From NCBI GenBank assembly GCA_001414345.1, contig LLCB01000182.1, positions 53,742 to 117,741 of the forward strand: a stretch of 64,000 bases of DNA, in the 5' to 3' direction. The stretch's first letter is position 1, and every line of letters starts with the position of its first letter. Shown one piece after another: positions 48,324 to 59,931 of this stretch. The position numbers and the translations under genes are program-made. The DNA is from Hymenoscyphus infarciens (Eukaryota > Ascomycota > Leotiomycetes > Helotiales > Helotiaceae). The notes under the pieces were generated by a model. It was not told the origin of the DNA, ran no database searches, and worked only from the letters and a program-made list of their open reading frames with translations.

Positions 48324-50590
48324 ATGGTCGAGGGGTGAACCCCGCCTAAGGTATAAGGTGTTTTATTACAATCTAATTACAGGCTCATACCCCACACCCC
48401 AGAGGACCATGTTAAGAGGGACATCACCCCCTCTTAAACATGAACTCTTACACCGCACCCCTGAGTAACATGTTATACCAGAGTCCACAGCAACAATTAT
48501 TGTTATGAATTCCAACTCCTGGGCATACTAGTTAGCATAGCGCAAGCTGGAAGATGTTTCAACTCCGCACAAATGCCAACTAGCATAGCGCTCTTTCTTG
48601 AATCGCCCGATCACAAATGCCGTCTTGTTGCTCCAATTTCTCATTCACTACGTCAAGTTAAACCTGGGTACTTATGATTCGTGAATGGACTTACTATGTC
48701 TTGGTTCTCTCCTCTCCCACCTTCTTCCTCTAGGCCTCCGAGAGGACCCGACCCTGCTTCTTCAACTCCTACTTTCTCTCGTTCTTAGCTGTGCTTCTTG
48801 CTCGATACAAGCCCCTTTTCACCGGGTCGCGGATGCACTCCTTCTTTAGAGTAGCCCTGGTCTCGTTAGCTGATTGTTTGGAGTTGAGTGGTATTTCTTT
48901 ACTCACTTGACGACCTTGCCCTTCTTCTGGCGCCTGGTGGCGGAGTGCCAATGAAACCTACTTTATGGGACCACCTTGACTGCCATGAACCCATGGGCAT
49001 ACGTTTGCAGCAGTGTGATGTTATGCCTCGAGACATGCCGGTAGGCTAATTCACATGGGTTTACGACAGCCAAGATGGTCGCCCATGGCATTTCCGTCCG
49101 ACCAAACTTTGCAACTCGTTGGGTGGTCGCCGAAAGAGAAAACGGTGCCTAAAATGAGTTAACAAATGCAATTCCCGAACTAGGAGGTCTCAAATCTCAA
49201 AATTGACGGGGCGGAGAGAAAAAAGAAAGACCAGCTGGGTTGTTGAATTTAATCGAGAGGGGCAATGAACGCGAACTAAGGTGTTGACTTACTGAAGGGC
49301 TGTCGGTCACAGACAACGACAACATGCATGCATGTCATCGGGGCTGAGTTGCCAGCGAGACAGACACGCAAAACAGAATTTCCATTCTAACGACAATCCC
49401 CAAGACAATTGTTGTTATGAACCCCAAATTCCGACCCGATAGTTAGCATAGCGCAAGCAGGAATACATTGTTATGAATTCCAACTCCGCCCATGCTCATG
49501 CTTTCTTCGCTCCTTAACAGACTTCCGAGTTTATACGGCATCCTGAATGCACCAAACTTCAAAGTCCTCAAAGTACCAAGCTTCCGAACTCCACATTTGA
49601 TATTTCTTATGCGAAAGCGGAGCGTGAGTGCTGCATGGTCACGATTTGCCAAAGTGTCTCCTCGTTTTCGAGAACTCACTCAACTCAAACCCAATTGTTG
49701 GCGTTTCCTTGGTTGCCCATCAAAGGCATAGAGTCCTTTGTACTGTGGTGGTGCTACTGGCAGTGAAAATTTAGGAGTGCGACTGCTGAGCCCTATCTAA
49801 TGGGAACGTCTCTGAAAGAGTGGCGTCTCATTTCAGCGAATCAGAGATGCTTCTGTTATTGATTTAGCTTTATTATGACAACAGCAAGAAATGAGAGTTG
49901 AACTTAGTGTGACGATGCTCTCGCTGTGCTCAAAATCGCCACAACACAACGGCATGGGATCAAGTGCTGAATCAACTAGGCCCTGTTGAGTGGGAACGTC
50001 TGCCAAGCAAGACAAAGTCGTCGTAAATTCATTTCTGGTCGCTCTTGTTGAAAGCTCATCTGTGGAATATCGACAAGTCCACCAAATGCGTTGAACTGTT
50101 GGTTGACTCCGAAGGCTTAAATGAGGTTTCGAGACTTGGGAATTTTTGGTTGATGCTACACATCTGACTGGCGTTAAAGGAAACTAGGGGTCTGTAATTA
50201 TCGCTTTTAGTAGATGGCATCAAAATGGGTATTCCGAGCCAAAGGCCAAGTCCTCAAGGTCAGAAGGTGGACTTGGAGTGGTGTGCTGGTGTGGGCGCCG
50301 TTCGAAGTACCGCAAACTTGCGCAGCTGGTTTAGGAGGAGAAGGATCGTTTGAGGTTAACTTGCTTCATAATGTCAGTAAAGGATTAAGAGTGCCATACG
50401 GGGAAAACATGCCTTGAAAAGCACGCATTTGTTGGCTGATACCCCTTGTCGACTCTGAGTCTTTCCGGGAGTCTGTTTCTAAGACGTATTACAGAGCTGG
50501 AAGACAAGTTGGCAGTCTCCTCACAACTAAATAGCAACACAAGTGAATGGTCGAGGGCGCGAGCCCCGCCTAAGGTATAATATGTTTTAT
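48324..50590 (+). repeat. Direct repeat pair about 2.2 kb apart
   Basis: The segments 48,324-48,368 and 50,544-50,590 share gaatggtcgaggg, ccccgcctaaggtataa and tgttttatt in the same order and orientation, each preceded by a caaca-containing string. They could be remains of the terminal repeats of a small element spanning 48.3-50.6 kb, or copies of one regulatory or processing sequence. Only about 45 bp are clearly shared. Confidence 0.45.
48500..49490 (+). repeat. Direct repeats containing gttagcatagcgcaag
   Basis: Segments at 48,500-48,592 and 49,404-49,490 share tgttatga(a), ccaa, gttagcatagcgcaag and ccaactccgc-like strings, partly reordered. They are too short to classify. Together with the 48,324/50,544 pair they mark this block as repeat-bearing debris although it has not been RIP'd strongly. 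Confidence 0.45.
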
Positions 50591-52604
50591 TTCAAACTAA
50601 GTTTAACGGAAAATACAAAACTTATCACAGATCCACTTTTCAAACCCAGCCACCTGATTGCCATCGCGTAGGTATCATTGCGGTGATATATTACAGAAAT
50701 AAGAAGAAGAAGAGCTTTATGGAGTTATGTTTCATTGCAGAATTGAGCGCAGGTGTCGAATTGATATTCAAAGACCGGATGTTTGGTATTGGAAATGGAC
50801 TAGCTGTGTTGTGAACGGTTATGGGGAGGAGAAAGTCTTCGTTCTCTGCAGTCTGCTCTTCGTCTGGTGCTTTCACCGATATTCTTCTGGAAGTCTTATT
50901 AGTATGGCATGAAGTATGAAGCGCAATCAAGGACGGTGCTTAGTTGAGCCAGGAATGGGGTGATGTTGAGGCCGCTGGCGAAGTGGTTGATGGCGCGCTT
51001 GCGCTAATCTCTGTCTGTGGTGCCCACCAAGGAAAATGCAGAGAGCATCAGCATTGGCAAGACGACATAGTTGTCATAGTAGTCACGCTCCATTTGGATG
51101 CGCTTCATCTTGCCAATGCTGATACTCTCTGTCTTTTGCTTCGATTTGTCCTTCTTGGGAGGCTTTGAGACTTGGGCAGTGGGAGGCCTGGATTTTTTGG
51201 CGGTGCGAAGCTTGTTCCCACTGCCAAAGTCTCGCTCCAGTTGGATGCGCTTGACCCGGCCGATACTAACGCACGAGGCGTCATATAAAACACCGCAGCA
51301 AATGCAAAAACCACTCTGTGAACACCCATTCCATAGTTCATAAAGGACTACTAACTTCTGCCAGAAGAAGTCAGCTTCTCAATAATTGAAAACGTGCAAG
51401 GTAGGAAAGGGAAGGGGCTCGGCTAAATTACCTTGGCGTTGAGTGGATCAATCCTTCCTATGTCATTTTCAACTCATCCACCACGCCCTCTTCTTCTTCA
51501 GGTTTCCATTTGGTCGTTTCTTTCCAACTTCTTGGTTCATCTTATTGTGAACTATTCTAGATCTTCCCTTTACCCTGGTCCGTCCACCTGGTGGAGTAAC
51601 CATACCCAGAAAATTGTATTGATCAAGCGTCAAAAAGCGCTCGAACCAATGCTGTCGAAAAAATGGCCGAGGCGGAACCCAAGACCAAGGAAAAAGGCAC
51701 TGAAGATACCGAAGAAAAGACCAAAGAAGAGATTGGAGGAGATATTGAGGAATACGCAGAGGAGGAAGCCACTGGTTATCAGTTAGTAGGATAGATAATA
51801 CTGGACAGTAGTAGGAAGTCTTCCATATATATACGGAGCTGAATCATATTTGCCCATCAACTCATGAACCCTTCTTCTCAAGAAGGATGTCAACACGCAG
51901 TTGGGTTCGCGATTTGGAACTCGTATTCAGATACTTGTGCCTTGACGTCCGTTAAAATGGTGCCCGGATGGACGCCGTTCAAGACTTGCTCAAAACCGCT
52001 TGTCTCTTGGAATGGTAAGCACGAACAACCTTGGTAGCCGGACTCGAAAATCTCTTCAGACCGAAGATGGTTGGGCGGGAGAGGAAGACCTGTCTGCATT
52101 TGTACCAATTGGCTTTGTGATAGAAAGGTGCCAAGATATGACGCATAATAATAACAAAAGAAAGATGTTTCTGGAGGCATTCTGTATCGACGGCAAGTGA
52201 CCTGTGCTTCCAGGGCTCAGGATTCAGGAGTCAAAATTAGATCCAGGAAGTTCTTCTTCTCAAGGTTCGCAAGCATCCGACAAGTTGTAAGAAGGAATCT
52301 GTCAGCAAAGCTTGAGTTTTACCACTTGTCGAATGTTAGAGAACCTCGAGAAGAAGAATTTCTTCTGATACAAATTATGGATAGCTTGAACAAAATTCAT
52401 GACTGTCGTCCAGTTCTGGACGATGTACCTGTCTCTAAAGTAGAGAGTATTTCCCGAGAAATTTCACTTCTGCTCAATCTGTCTGATGCCTCCTAGGTGC
52501 GGTTTGAATTCGAATTTGTAGGGGCCGCAACGTCGTCATCCGTTGGGTGTCTTGTAGGAGGAGATGGGGTCGACACGAATTGTTCAGCCGCTGGGGCTTG
52601 CAGT

Positions 52605-53374
52605 TCAAAGTGGGTGAGTGGTAGAGTGCTGGTAACATTGTAGCCAAACAGCTTCATAACTCTCCAAGAGGTTTTTGCTTGAAGAAGGGTGCTTCTTCAG
52701 ATAGTCAGCTTGAGTCGAAAGCTGGGGTCTCTCTCGCTGACCTGTGGTTTGTCAGTTTCTTATTTTAAAAGGTCAGAAGATGAAACTGGAAATGCAAACT
52801 GAAAAAGAACTTACACTAAACTGCGTACCAGAAGGCTGACAATTGACTCGCGAGGGTATTACGAAATCAATTCCGCATCGAGGTTGGTGAACTTGGAAGG
52901 CTGCCAAGTCGAATTTGAAAGCTCCCAGAATATATGTGTTGGGCGTTGGTTGTAGTGGGATCGTAAAGGGAATGGTTTGGTTTGGCAGCGGATTTTGCGA
53001 TTCTGAGGGGTCCACGAGGGGGACCCCAGCCCTCAGACCGAAGTCAATCGGGAAGGTCGCTACTTTGGTGATCAAATAAGATTCATGGTAGTTGTGGGGT
53101 TGGATCCAAGAGACTGACAACGATATGTCTTCCGAGTTGGATGTAGTGGTATAAACTTGGGGATGATTCAGTTGGTTCTCTGGTATGGTTTGGTTAGGTT
53201 GTGGATTTTGTTGGTTATACAATTGATCTTTGCCAAAGTATCCATTTCCTACCGGTTCTGGGGGAGATACATGGAGGTTGGTAATGGTAGGACCTCAGTC
53301 CACCAAGAAGACTTCTACCCTCCATTACCTGAGTCTTCATTCAGAGCGACAACGTTGGTACAGCTACCACCGCC
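52605..53374 (-). CDS. Candidate spliced gene, 5' end not found, unknown product
   Basis: Three minus-strand exons can be joined in frame: 53,374-53,329, 53,257-52,817 and 52,741-52,605, 208 codons in all including the stop. The introns are 71 nt (GTAATG...CCCAG) and 75 nt (GTGTAA...CACAG). The middle exon encodes a proline/asparagine-rich segment with two NQTIP motifs and then WIQPHNYHES and ILGAFKFDLAAFQ. The last exon ends in a helical stretch (ADYLKKHPSSSKNLLESYEA). The first exon follows a plausible acceptor (tttccttag) but I could not find a convincing start exon. No family is recognised, and chance open frames cannot be ruled out. Confidence 0.35.
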
Positions 53375-55047
53375 CTAAGGAAAAGTGCTGGAATTTGGAT
53401 GGCTTCCACCCACTCTAGCATTGATTTGAGAATGAGTGTTCCAAGATCCATCGTCAGAGGGAGGAAACGACGGGAGGAGGTCGAGCCTGAGGGAAGAGGC
53501 AACTCGCCGGTCGGGGGATGGTTTTGGCGTAGAAGCTTCGACGTGAGAGCTTTAGCAGGCTTGAGCGTAGTATTGGAGCCAATTGAAGGGGTGGGTAATG
53601 GGGTGTGAAGTTGTATTTGACTTGCTCATTATCCCTTCCAAGGTTGGGTAGCAGACCGAGTGTTATCGTTTAGCCACCCAAACTACTGGCGCTGGGTTGA
53701 GATGTTGACGGGGAGGCAATTGGAGGCTCCTTTCGTGACTCGTTGGTCCATATACCACTTCTTCCACAAGATGCGTCAGAGATTGGATGGCCTCGACCTA
53801 CATTGGCTTGATAGTAAGTCATTCAAGTCGTGTTGGAGTCAGCTGAAGGGGTAGTGGGAATGTGATGGGATAATTTGGCGGACGAAGGGAATGGGTTGCT
53901 GTGGATATTGAGGTATGTTCTTGCGAAGGATCCCTTTCGAGGTTGGGAACTTTTATTGCCGTGGTGTTCCATTTGACTTGGGAAGCCGTTTTTGCTCGTG
54001 GCATACTTTGATGTTGCGGACGCCGTCACCGGATAGTTGCGCCAAAGATGAGTCTCTTTCCTGCATCTGAATTCTCCCAATATTTTGCGGCAGGTTTTGT
54101 GTGGAGGAAGAGGAAGTGGAGACCCCGTGGGGTTGAAGAGTGTTGTAGCTGGGGGTGGTACGCTGACCTGGCTTGAGAAGGGGTTGTAAATGTGCCGGCT
54201 TCAAGACTGGCTTCTCGTGCTTGTCAAAGTTGCTTGGGGCCACGAGCCGCACAGGGCTACAAGTCGATCAGTACAATTCACTCTCTCGAGAGAAGGGATA
54301 TTGATTGAGGGTATGAAGTTGTGATGGAGTCGACTTACTCGGGGATGCTGGGGGATCGAAGGATCACATCGAGCTCGTCGACGTCGTCGCCGCCGCCGCC
54401 GTCGTCGTCAGACTCCAGGAGTCGTCGATGAAAGCAGTCGTTTCTATTTCAATTGGCCCTGAGCACTGCTAATGACCCCAAAGAAGCAATTCAAGAACCA
54501 AGCTCGTCACTTACCGGTTGCCACTGAGGCAGGGCTTAAGAGGCGCTCTCGCCCTCAGGCTCGCCATCACGGTTGTTGTTGCGCACGATTGACAAGATCA
54601 AAGTTGTTGTTGAGAGAAGAAAAGGGAAAGGGAAGAGGCTGGCTCATCAAATTCAAGATCCACCACCATTGTGCGTCAGCCTTCGGCTAATAGACGCCAG
54701 GCATCAACTGTTTTCCAAATGTTCAATTGAAATCTCGCTAAGCAAAAACCCCCCTAAAACCCCTGTATCCGATTTCCTGCATTCACAGAATTCGATTTCA
54801 GGCACAAATCGGAGAGTACTACGGAGACGGGTCGGAGTGTCAATAACCAACCTCCGGTTTTGACCCTGTTGGAGGATGACAGGGATTATACTGCAAGAGA
54901 AGGCTGGATTTGATGGTGAGGCCGGATTTTGAGACGCGGGGACGTGAATTGAGTGCACGCAAAGTTTCTACAAAGTCACCGCCAGAGTTATACAGCACAA
55001 CACAACACAAGCTTTTTCAAGCAAGCCACGGAGAGAAAGCAGTCACG
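53375..55047. other. No supported gene; exon-like frames on the minus strand
   Basis: On the minus strand, 54,353-54,430 reads LLESDDDGGGGDDVDELDV and reaches a GTAAGT donor at about 54,351, which looks like a real exon edge. Another frame covers 53,953-54,252 (S/T/Q-rich). They may belong to the 5' part of the candidate gene at 52,605-53,374 or to a separate decayed gene. A codon-biased GAC/GGC repeat lies at about 54,377-54,415. The part before 55,047 should include the 5' UTR of the small gene that follows. Confidence 0.3.
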
Positions 55048-55435
55048 ATGCGGAAGGAGATGAGAGAATGGAGCGCCAAGTTTCCGTACAACGAGGAGGC
55101 TGTTGGGCTCTTGTGGGAGGATGTCATGAAGGTTGACGCGGTGGTAAGTCCTTTTACTTTCCCATCTCACACCACCCCATTCCCTCACTTCCCAATTCAG
55201 CTTGCAATTACGGATGCTAACTTTGCAAAGGAGTTTGACCGGCGAGGCACAGCAATTGATTACGAGAGAGGCATCAAAGAGAAGTGCATGCGCGGCTGGA
55301 AAAAGGGTATGTTTGGAGTGTTCCATCCCCCTTGGTTGAGGATCAAGACTGACGCGTCGCATAGTCAAAAATGTCGTCAAGAGAACCCGTTCACTCTGTG
55401 AGGACAGAGCGGAGACTATGGAGCGGCTTCCGTGA
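55048..55435 (+). CDS. Small three-exon gene, 90 residues, unknown
   Basis: Exons are 55,048-55,143, 55,201-55,306 and 55,365-55,435. Both introns are canonical and short (57 nt, GTAAGT...TTCAG; 58 nt, GTATGT...CATAG) and the phases fit exactly. The protein starts MRKEMREWSAKFPYNEEAV, is charged and helical throughout, has a DANFAKEFDRRGTAIDYERG centre and a basic C-terminal third (KVKNVVKRTRSLCEDRAE). There is no signal peptide or membrane segment. The frame is also open upstream to an ATG at 54,913, but 54,990-55,047 has the CA-rich look of a 5' UTR, so the inner ATG is preferred. I recognise no family. Two good introns in a 90-codon frame make chance unlikely. Confidence 0.6.
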
Positions 55436-55891
55436 GATATCATACGCCTCTTCGTTCTTTCTTCCAAATTTCACGTCTGCTTTTAGAGCTTTGGACTGGA
55501 GAGTTGGGGTTGTAGCTGGGTCGTCAAATTTCACCTTCCACTGTCTTCTTGGTTTCGCCTTTGTCCAATCCGCCGCTCGCCTTTCAATTTTCACATCTAG
55601 TCTATAGAGCGTTGGGGATGCAGAGCATACATAGTGTGCAGCGGGATCGCCAAATGTCACCAACAATTGTCTTCCTGGTTTCGTCTTTGTCCAATCTGTT
55701 TCTGGGGTTAGGGGGGAAGAAAGCAAGGGGATATTGGGGTGTAATGGGAGTGGTTGGTTGTCAAAGTTTACGTAAGGGTGTGTAATGATTATGGGTGTCA
55801 TATTTGTCTTTATGGATTTATGGAGTTTGGCGTAGGGAATTATAGGATGGAAACTTGTGCCGCTCGCCTTAGATGGCTTGAATAATAACAA
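55391..55891 (-). other. Open frame of 166 codons with an internal duplication, doubtful gene
   Basis: The minus-strand frame overlaps the last exon of the small plus-strand gene tail to tail. It contains two similar units of about 45 residues (DWTKTKPGRQ...FGDPAA and DWTKAKPRRQ...FDDPATT), mirrored in the DNA as a diverged tandem repeat at 55,498-55,600 and 55,605-55,715. There is no domain, and no splice sites are needed. It may be a real small gene or a tandem repeat that happens to be open. Confidence 0.25.
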
Positions 55892-56452
55892 TAATGGAAC
55901 TGGGAACTACGTCTTGATAATGGTTTCCTTTCAACAGAGGCAATTGGAATCTAAGAACCTTTTCAGCTGTGATATGCTTTATCCACTACCAAGTCTGTCT
56001 TACTCTAAACTCACTATAAGTAAATTCAGTTTTCTAAAAATCTTTAGAATAATAAAAGCATATAAATAGTACTTAAATAACTACCTATACTGTATAATTT
56101 TAAGTCTATTCTAACTTTAATTAGCTGAATTAATTACTTTAAATCTCTAGAATAATCAAATTAGTTAGATATTACTTATATAAGTATCTTTATTCTACAC
56201 TTCGAAGACTTTCTTACCTTCTTTTTAATAACTTATTTACGGTAAATATTTCGAAGAATTGAATTAAATAAATGTTTCTTAGATAAGATTCTATAACCTA
56301 TACTTTTGAGACTTTTCTAACTTCAAATAGTTAGCTTAAACAACTATTACTAAGATAAAAACCCGTGTTCTATACTTTCAAGACTTTCTCAATCTTATTT
56401 AACCAACTCGATTATACTAAATATTATCTATAACTAAATAAATAATTGTTAC
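55892..56452. other. AT-rich RIP'd flank
   Basis: Base composition drops abruptly near 56,020 and CpA/TpG become scarce, although less completely than in the first 33 kb. Motifs such as agactttct recur (56,207, 56,308 and 56,382), suggesting decayed short repeats. No coding potential is seen. Confidence 0.5.
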
Positions 56453-57346
56453 TTAGAGCCAGTTTAGCTTATACTAGGATAATTATAAATCTATTAATTA
56501 TACAGAGATCTTTTAAAAGTAGTATAGTATATTTTTATTTTTTATCTAATTATTCAGATAATATATTTAGTAATCGTTTAGCTCGTATATCTAATATCTT
56601 AGGGCTGGAATTTTGTCTTAGTACTGTATACTAGCGTAGTAAATAGGTGAGAAAAGATATACTAGGATATATTCTAATTATCGTGGTTTTGAGGCCTATT
56701 TAGCTAGTATATTTTCTAGATAATTAGGATATATACTATTAAAAAGGAGTTATAATAATATCGGATAATTTACTATATTCAAAAATTCAAAATATACCGA
56801 CTTATTTAGGTCGTATATTTTTTTAGCTAGAATATTTAGTAAAATAATCTAATACTTATATAAAAGATTATCTCTACTAAAAAAAGTAAATATCCTATTC
56901 TCGTTAAAACTACGATAATTAGAATAAATCCTAGTATATCTTATCTCACCCACTTACGCTAGTATTATAAATCTAGCTCTAAGATAGATATACGAGCTAA
57001 ACAATTATAGAATATATTATCTAAATAATTAGATAACAAAAAAATAGATACCGTGCCACTTTTGAAAGGTCCCGGCATATTTCATAGACTATTTATAATT
57101 ATCCTAGAGTAGGCTAAACAGGCCCTTGGCGATAATAGGATATTAACCTTTTCTTAGTAGAGATAATCTTTTATATAAATATTAGATTCTTTTGCTAAAT
57201 AATCCGGCTCAAAAAATATGCGGGCTAAACGAATCGGCATATATCAAAGTGTTGAATATATTAAATTATCTGTTATTATTATAACGCCTTTTTAGTGGTG
57301 TATATACTAAACTATTTAAAAAACATGCTAGCTAAACAGGCTCTTA
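56453..57346. mobile_element. Terminal-inverted-repeat element built from inverted MITE copies
   Basis: The ends are gagcc(a/t)gtttagct (56,456) and its reverse complement agctaaacaggctc (57,330-57,343), flanked by tta on both sides, a TTA or TA target duplication. Inside, 56,688-56,923 is repeated in reverse complement at 57,115-57,346, and 56,456-56,690 in reverse complement at about 56,917-57,120. The gtttagc motif therefore occurs four times in alternating orientation. There is no transposase. This fits a MITE (Tc1/mariner- or PIF/Harbinger-like by target site) into which a relative inserted, followed by RIP. Confidence 0.6.
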
Positions 57347-57786
57347 GATAAAGTGTTACTAGTTACACCAGACTATCTATAGCACGGAATCTGATCAGAC
57401 TATCCTTTAGTAGAATACCTTGAATTCACTCTTTACTTCTCAGCTTTTCTCTAAAAATTAGTAGTAATTCCTTCAGGTATGAAGCGAGAAGTAGTCTTTG
57501 TTGATTATATTAACCTTTCCAGTTCTGGCTATTTGTTGTCAACCATAAATCGCTAGGACTCTACGCTTTTGCTACTTCGTCGTCTTAACTTTGTAAGCAA
57601 ACGACAAACTTCATACCCCTCCGACAAAGTAACATCCTTCGCCAAAACGATAATTATCAATCTCTTTAATAAGCTCTCCTGGAACCTCGTATCGGTTATC
57701 ATAGCCTGGAGCTGTTTAAGGAGATGATCCTGAAAGTCGAGCTTATAGAGAAAGAAAAAAAAAACAATCGATTCTCGAGACTCTGA
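57347..57786. other. AT-rich stretch without a gene
   Basis: Moderately AT-rich sequence between the inverted-repeat element and the relic at 57,787. It keeps more CpA and TpG than the flanks. No frame longer than a few dozen codons and no repeat family is evident. Confidence 0.4.
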
Positions 57787-58125
57787 AAAGTTTATCGGCT
57801 TTACACTCTCGAGAGGTTTGATACTTCCGCCAGTAACGAAACCAATGCTGAACTACCTATAAGCTACGACTCAGGTTACGAATGGGATATAGTGGAACAA
57901 AGTGATGGCGTTATATCGCATCCTTTGGACCCCAGTGAAGATAAGGTGTTACAAGTGAAGGAAGTGGGCTTGGGACTTGAGACTTTGGCTATTTTACTTG
58001 GGATTATTCGCTTATTTTGTTTACTCGGACATTTGGTTTTACGATGCGTTGCTGGAAGTACCTATGAAGAGTCAAACCGGAAGGAAACAGTATACTTATT
58101 TAGAACTTTACTTACTTTGCCATGA
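57787..58125 (+). pseudogene. Gene relic with one membrane segment, unknown
   Basis: A plus-strand frame is open for 112 codons after a TGA at 57,784 and ends in TGA. It encodes an acidic stretch (YDSGYEWDIVEQSDG, then HPLDPSEDK) followed by a hydrophobic segment LETLAILLGIIRLFCLLGHL, which could span a membrane once, and a short charged tail. The first ATG is at 57,892. The composition is more normal than that of the surrounding AT-rich block. It may be the 3' end of a decayed gene or a captured fragment; no family is recognised. Confidence 0.35.
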
Positions 58126-59931
58126 GATAATATACTTATAAAGAGTTAAGCCCAAAGAGTATAGTTATCGAGAATATTAATTATCCTCACTTAGATAAGC
58201 GCTAAGAGTAGCGATATCTTCTTTTTTAGAGGTAATTATTATAGGATATTCCAAGTTATACTAGACCACCAGTAGCACCTAACTCTAGAAGCCTAGATCT
58301 ACTACTCGCACCTCCGTCATTGTTTATTAGATTAAGCTTCTTATTAAGAGGGCCTCTACGTAAGACAATAGACTAATTTAGGTTTAGAACAGATTATACT
58401 CCAAGCTAGACTTAGGTAAGAGTAAAGTAAGCTTATGATAAAGTAGGAGAAGACTGGTGGATAAATAATACCGTCTCTTATTCCCAGGAAAGGTCTCACT
58501 TGACTTGCAATCATGCTAAGAGCGATGGGTTTCCTGAATTTCTTTTGTAGCGTCTGTGTCCTTTCATGATGAAGACCCGCTTGCCAGAGTGTGGAAGTCT
58601 AGGTGATGGAACGGGAAGAACTCCCATCTGTCAGCCGTTCAGTTATTGGCGCTTTCGCTCTGCCTTGCTTCATCACAACCACCGCTTACTCATACTACAG
58701 TCAACTAACTCTTGTACAAATCAATTCCTATTTACCATGCTTTAAATGAATTAATACCCGCAGGCAAAAAACTATCTGTTTAAAGTTTCTAATCTTGACC
58801 CCTGTCATCGTGCAGGTATTTACGCTTGCTTTCTACGTCACTTCATTCCACACACCTCCCACGCTCACCAAACAAAACAAAACACAGCACATTCCAACTC
58901 CTGACTACCACTCCATCGATTCCTAGATACTTAAAAGCAAAAGATATGCGTTGGGGGGAAACTTTTTCCATATTTCAGCTTGTTATGGATGCCAAGTCAA
59001 TTAGCGAAGGGGAAGTAAACATAGGGCGGGTTAGGGAACACTTCAAAATTCCTTGCCTTTCCCCACTAGCAACACATTCTCAACGACCATTCCTTGGATT
59101 AAAAGTATTATTTCTGCTCTGTCTTTGAGGCTGGGAGCTTTGTTTCATTCATGGAATCTCTGGTGACGAGGAGACTGGGATTTTTTTTGGGTAAGCCTTT
59201 TGGAGATTGGTTTGGCGTTTGATTGGAACCAGTTTGCTGAAAGGGAAAGGTTTGAACTTGAAGAAGGGAGGTTGGGGGTTTGCGGATGATGAAAATTCTT
59301 ATTTGGAGTTTTCTTAGCTTTCATGTTGGCGTTTTCTGGCAATCAATGAATGACGGATGATGAGATTATGGAAAGAGGATGTGATAAGTAGAAGGGGGTG
59401 TGAGAGGTGATGTAGAAATTGGTGAAATAGTACTTAGATTGAGGGGCCGACAATTGAGCGGGCGACCCAACGGAGGGCTGGATAGAGCATATGTTCTAAG
59501 AAAGTAAGGAATGATAGGAAGCAAATGAATCTGAGAGGTCTTGGAAGATTTTGGTTTTTAAATGATGAGGTTGTATATGTACTTGCAGTTGGGCCCTATC
59601 AATAGTCCTTGCGCTGGGGATGGGACGGGTAGGGACTCGAGCCTCAAAATAATCAACATGCAGATCAAGAGTCGATACCCTTTCAGAAGGAGACTGTAAC
59701 TATGTTTTGATTAAGAAAACTTCAAATGAAGGTACAAGCCCAGAGTACTTTTCTACCATCGGTAGCCGTAATAATGAAAGCTGTAGAGCCCCGAGAACTC
59801 CCCATTCAATCCAGTGCCCCAGCCCGTTAAAAACCAATGAAATCTAAGAAAATAAAATAATCGTCATCACATCCCCAGAGCCCACGAGTAAGTAAATACC
59901 CCAGGTTTTCTCAATATGACCAGCTTCCTCA
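58126..59931. other. Intergenic stretch with no supported gene
   Basis: AT-rich to about 58,470, then balanced. Frames at 58,826-59,128 (plus) and 59,145-59,342 (minus) are short and show no domain or splice partner. The last 200-300 bp should contain the 3' UTR of the desaturase gene. Confidence 0.4.

Larger units (their letters stand above)
47166..52604. other. Gene-poor block with short direct repeats
   Basis: No complete gene is supported. Repeats include a pair sharing gaatggtcgaggg...ccccgcctaaggtataa (48,324-48,368 and 50,544-50,590) and a pair sharing gttagcatagcgcaag with tgttatgaattccaactcc (48,500-48,592 and 49,404-49,490). At 51,607-51,791 a plus-strand frame after a possible acceptor (ccatacccag) encodes an acidic, lysine/glutamate-rich tail ending at TAG; it looks like a last exon but has no partner. 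At 52,197-52,496 a 99-codon plus-strand frame shows no domain. Confidence 0.35.
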
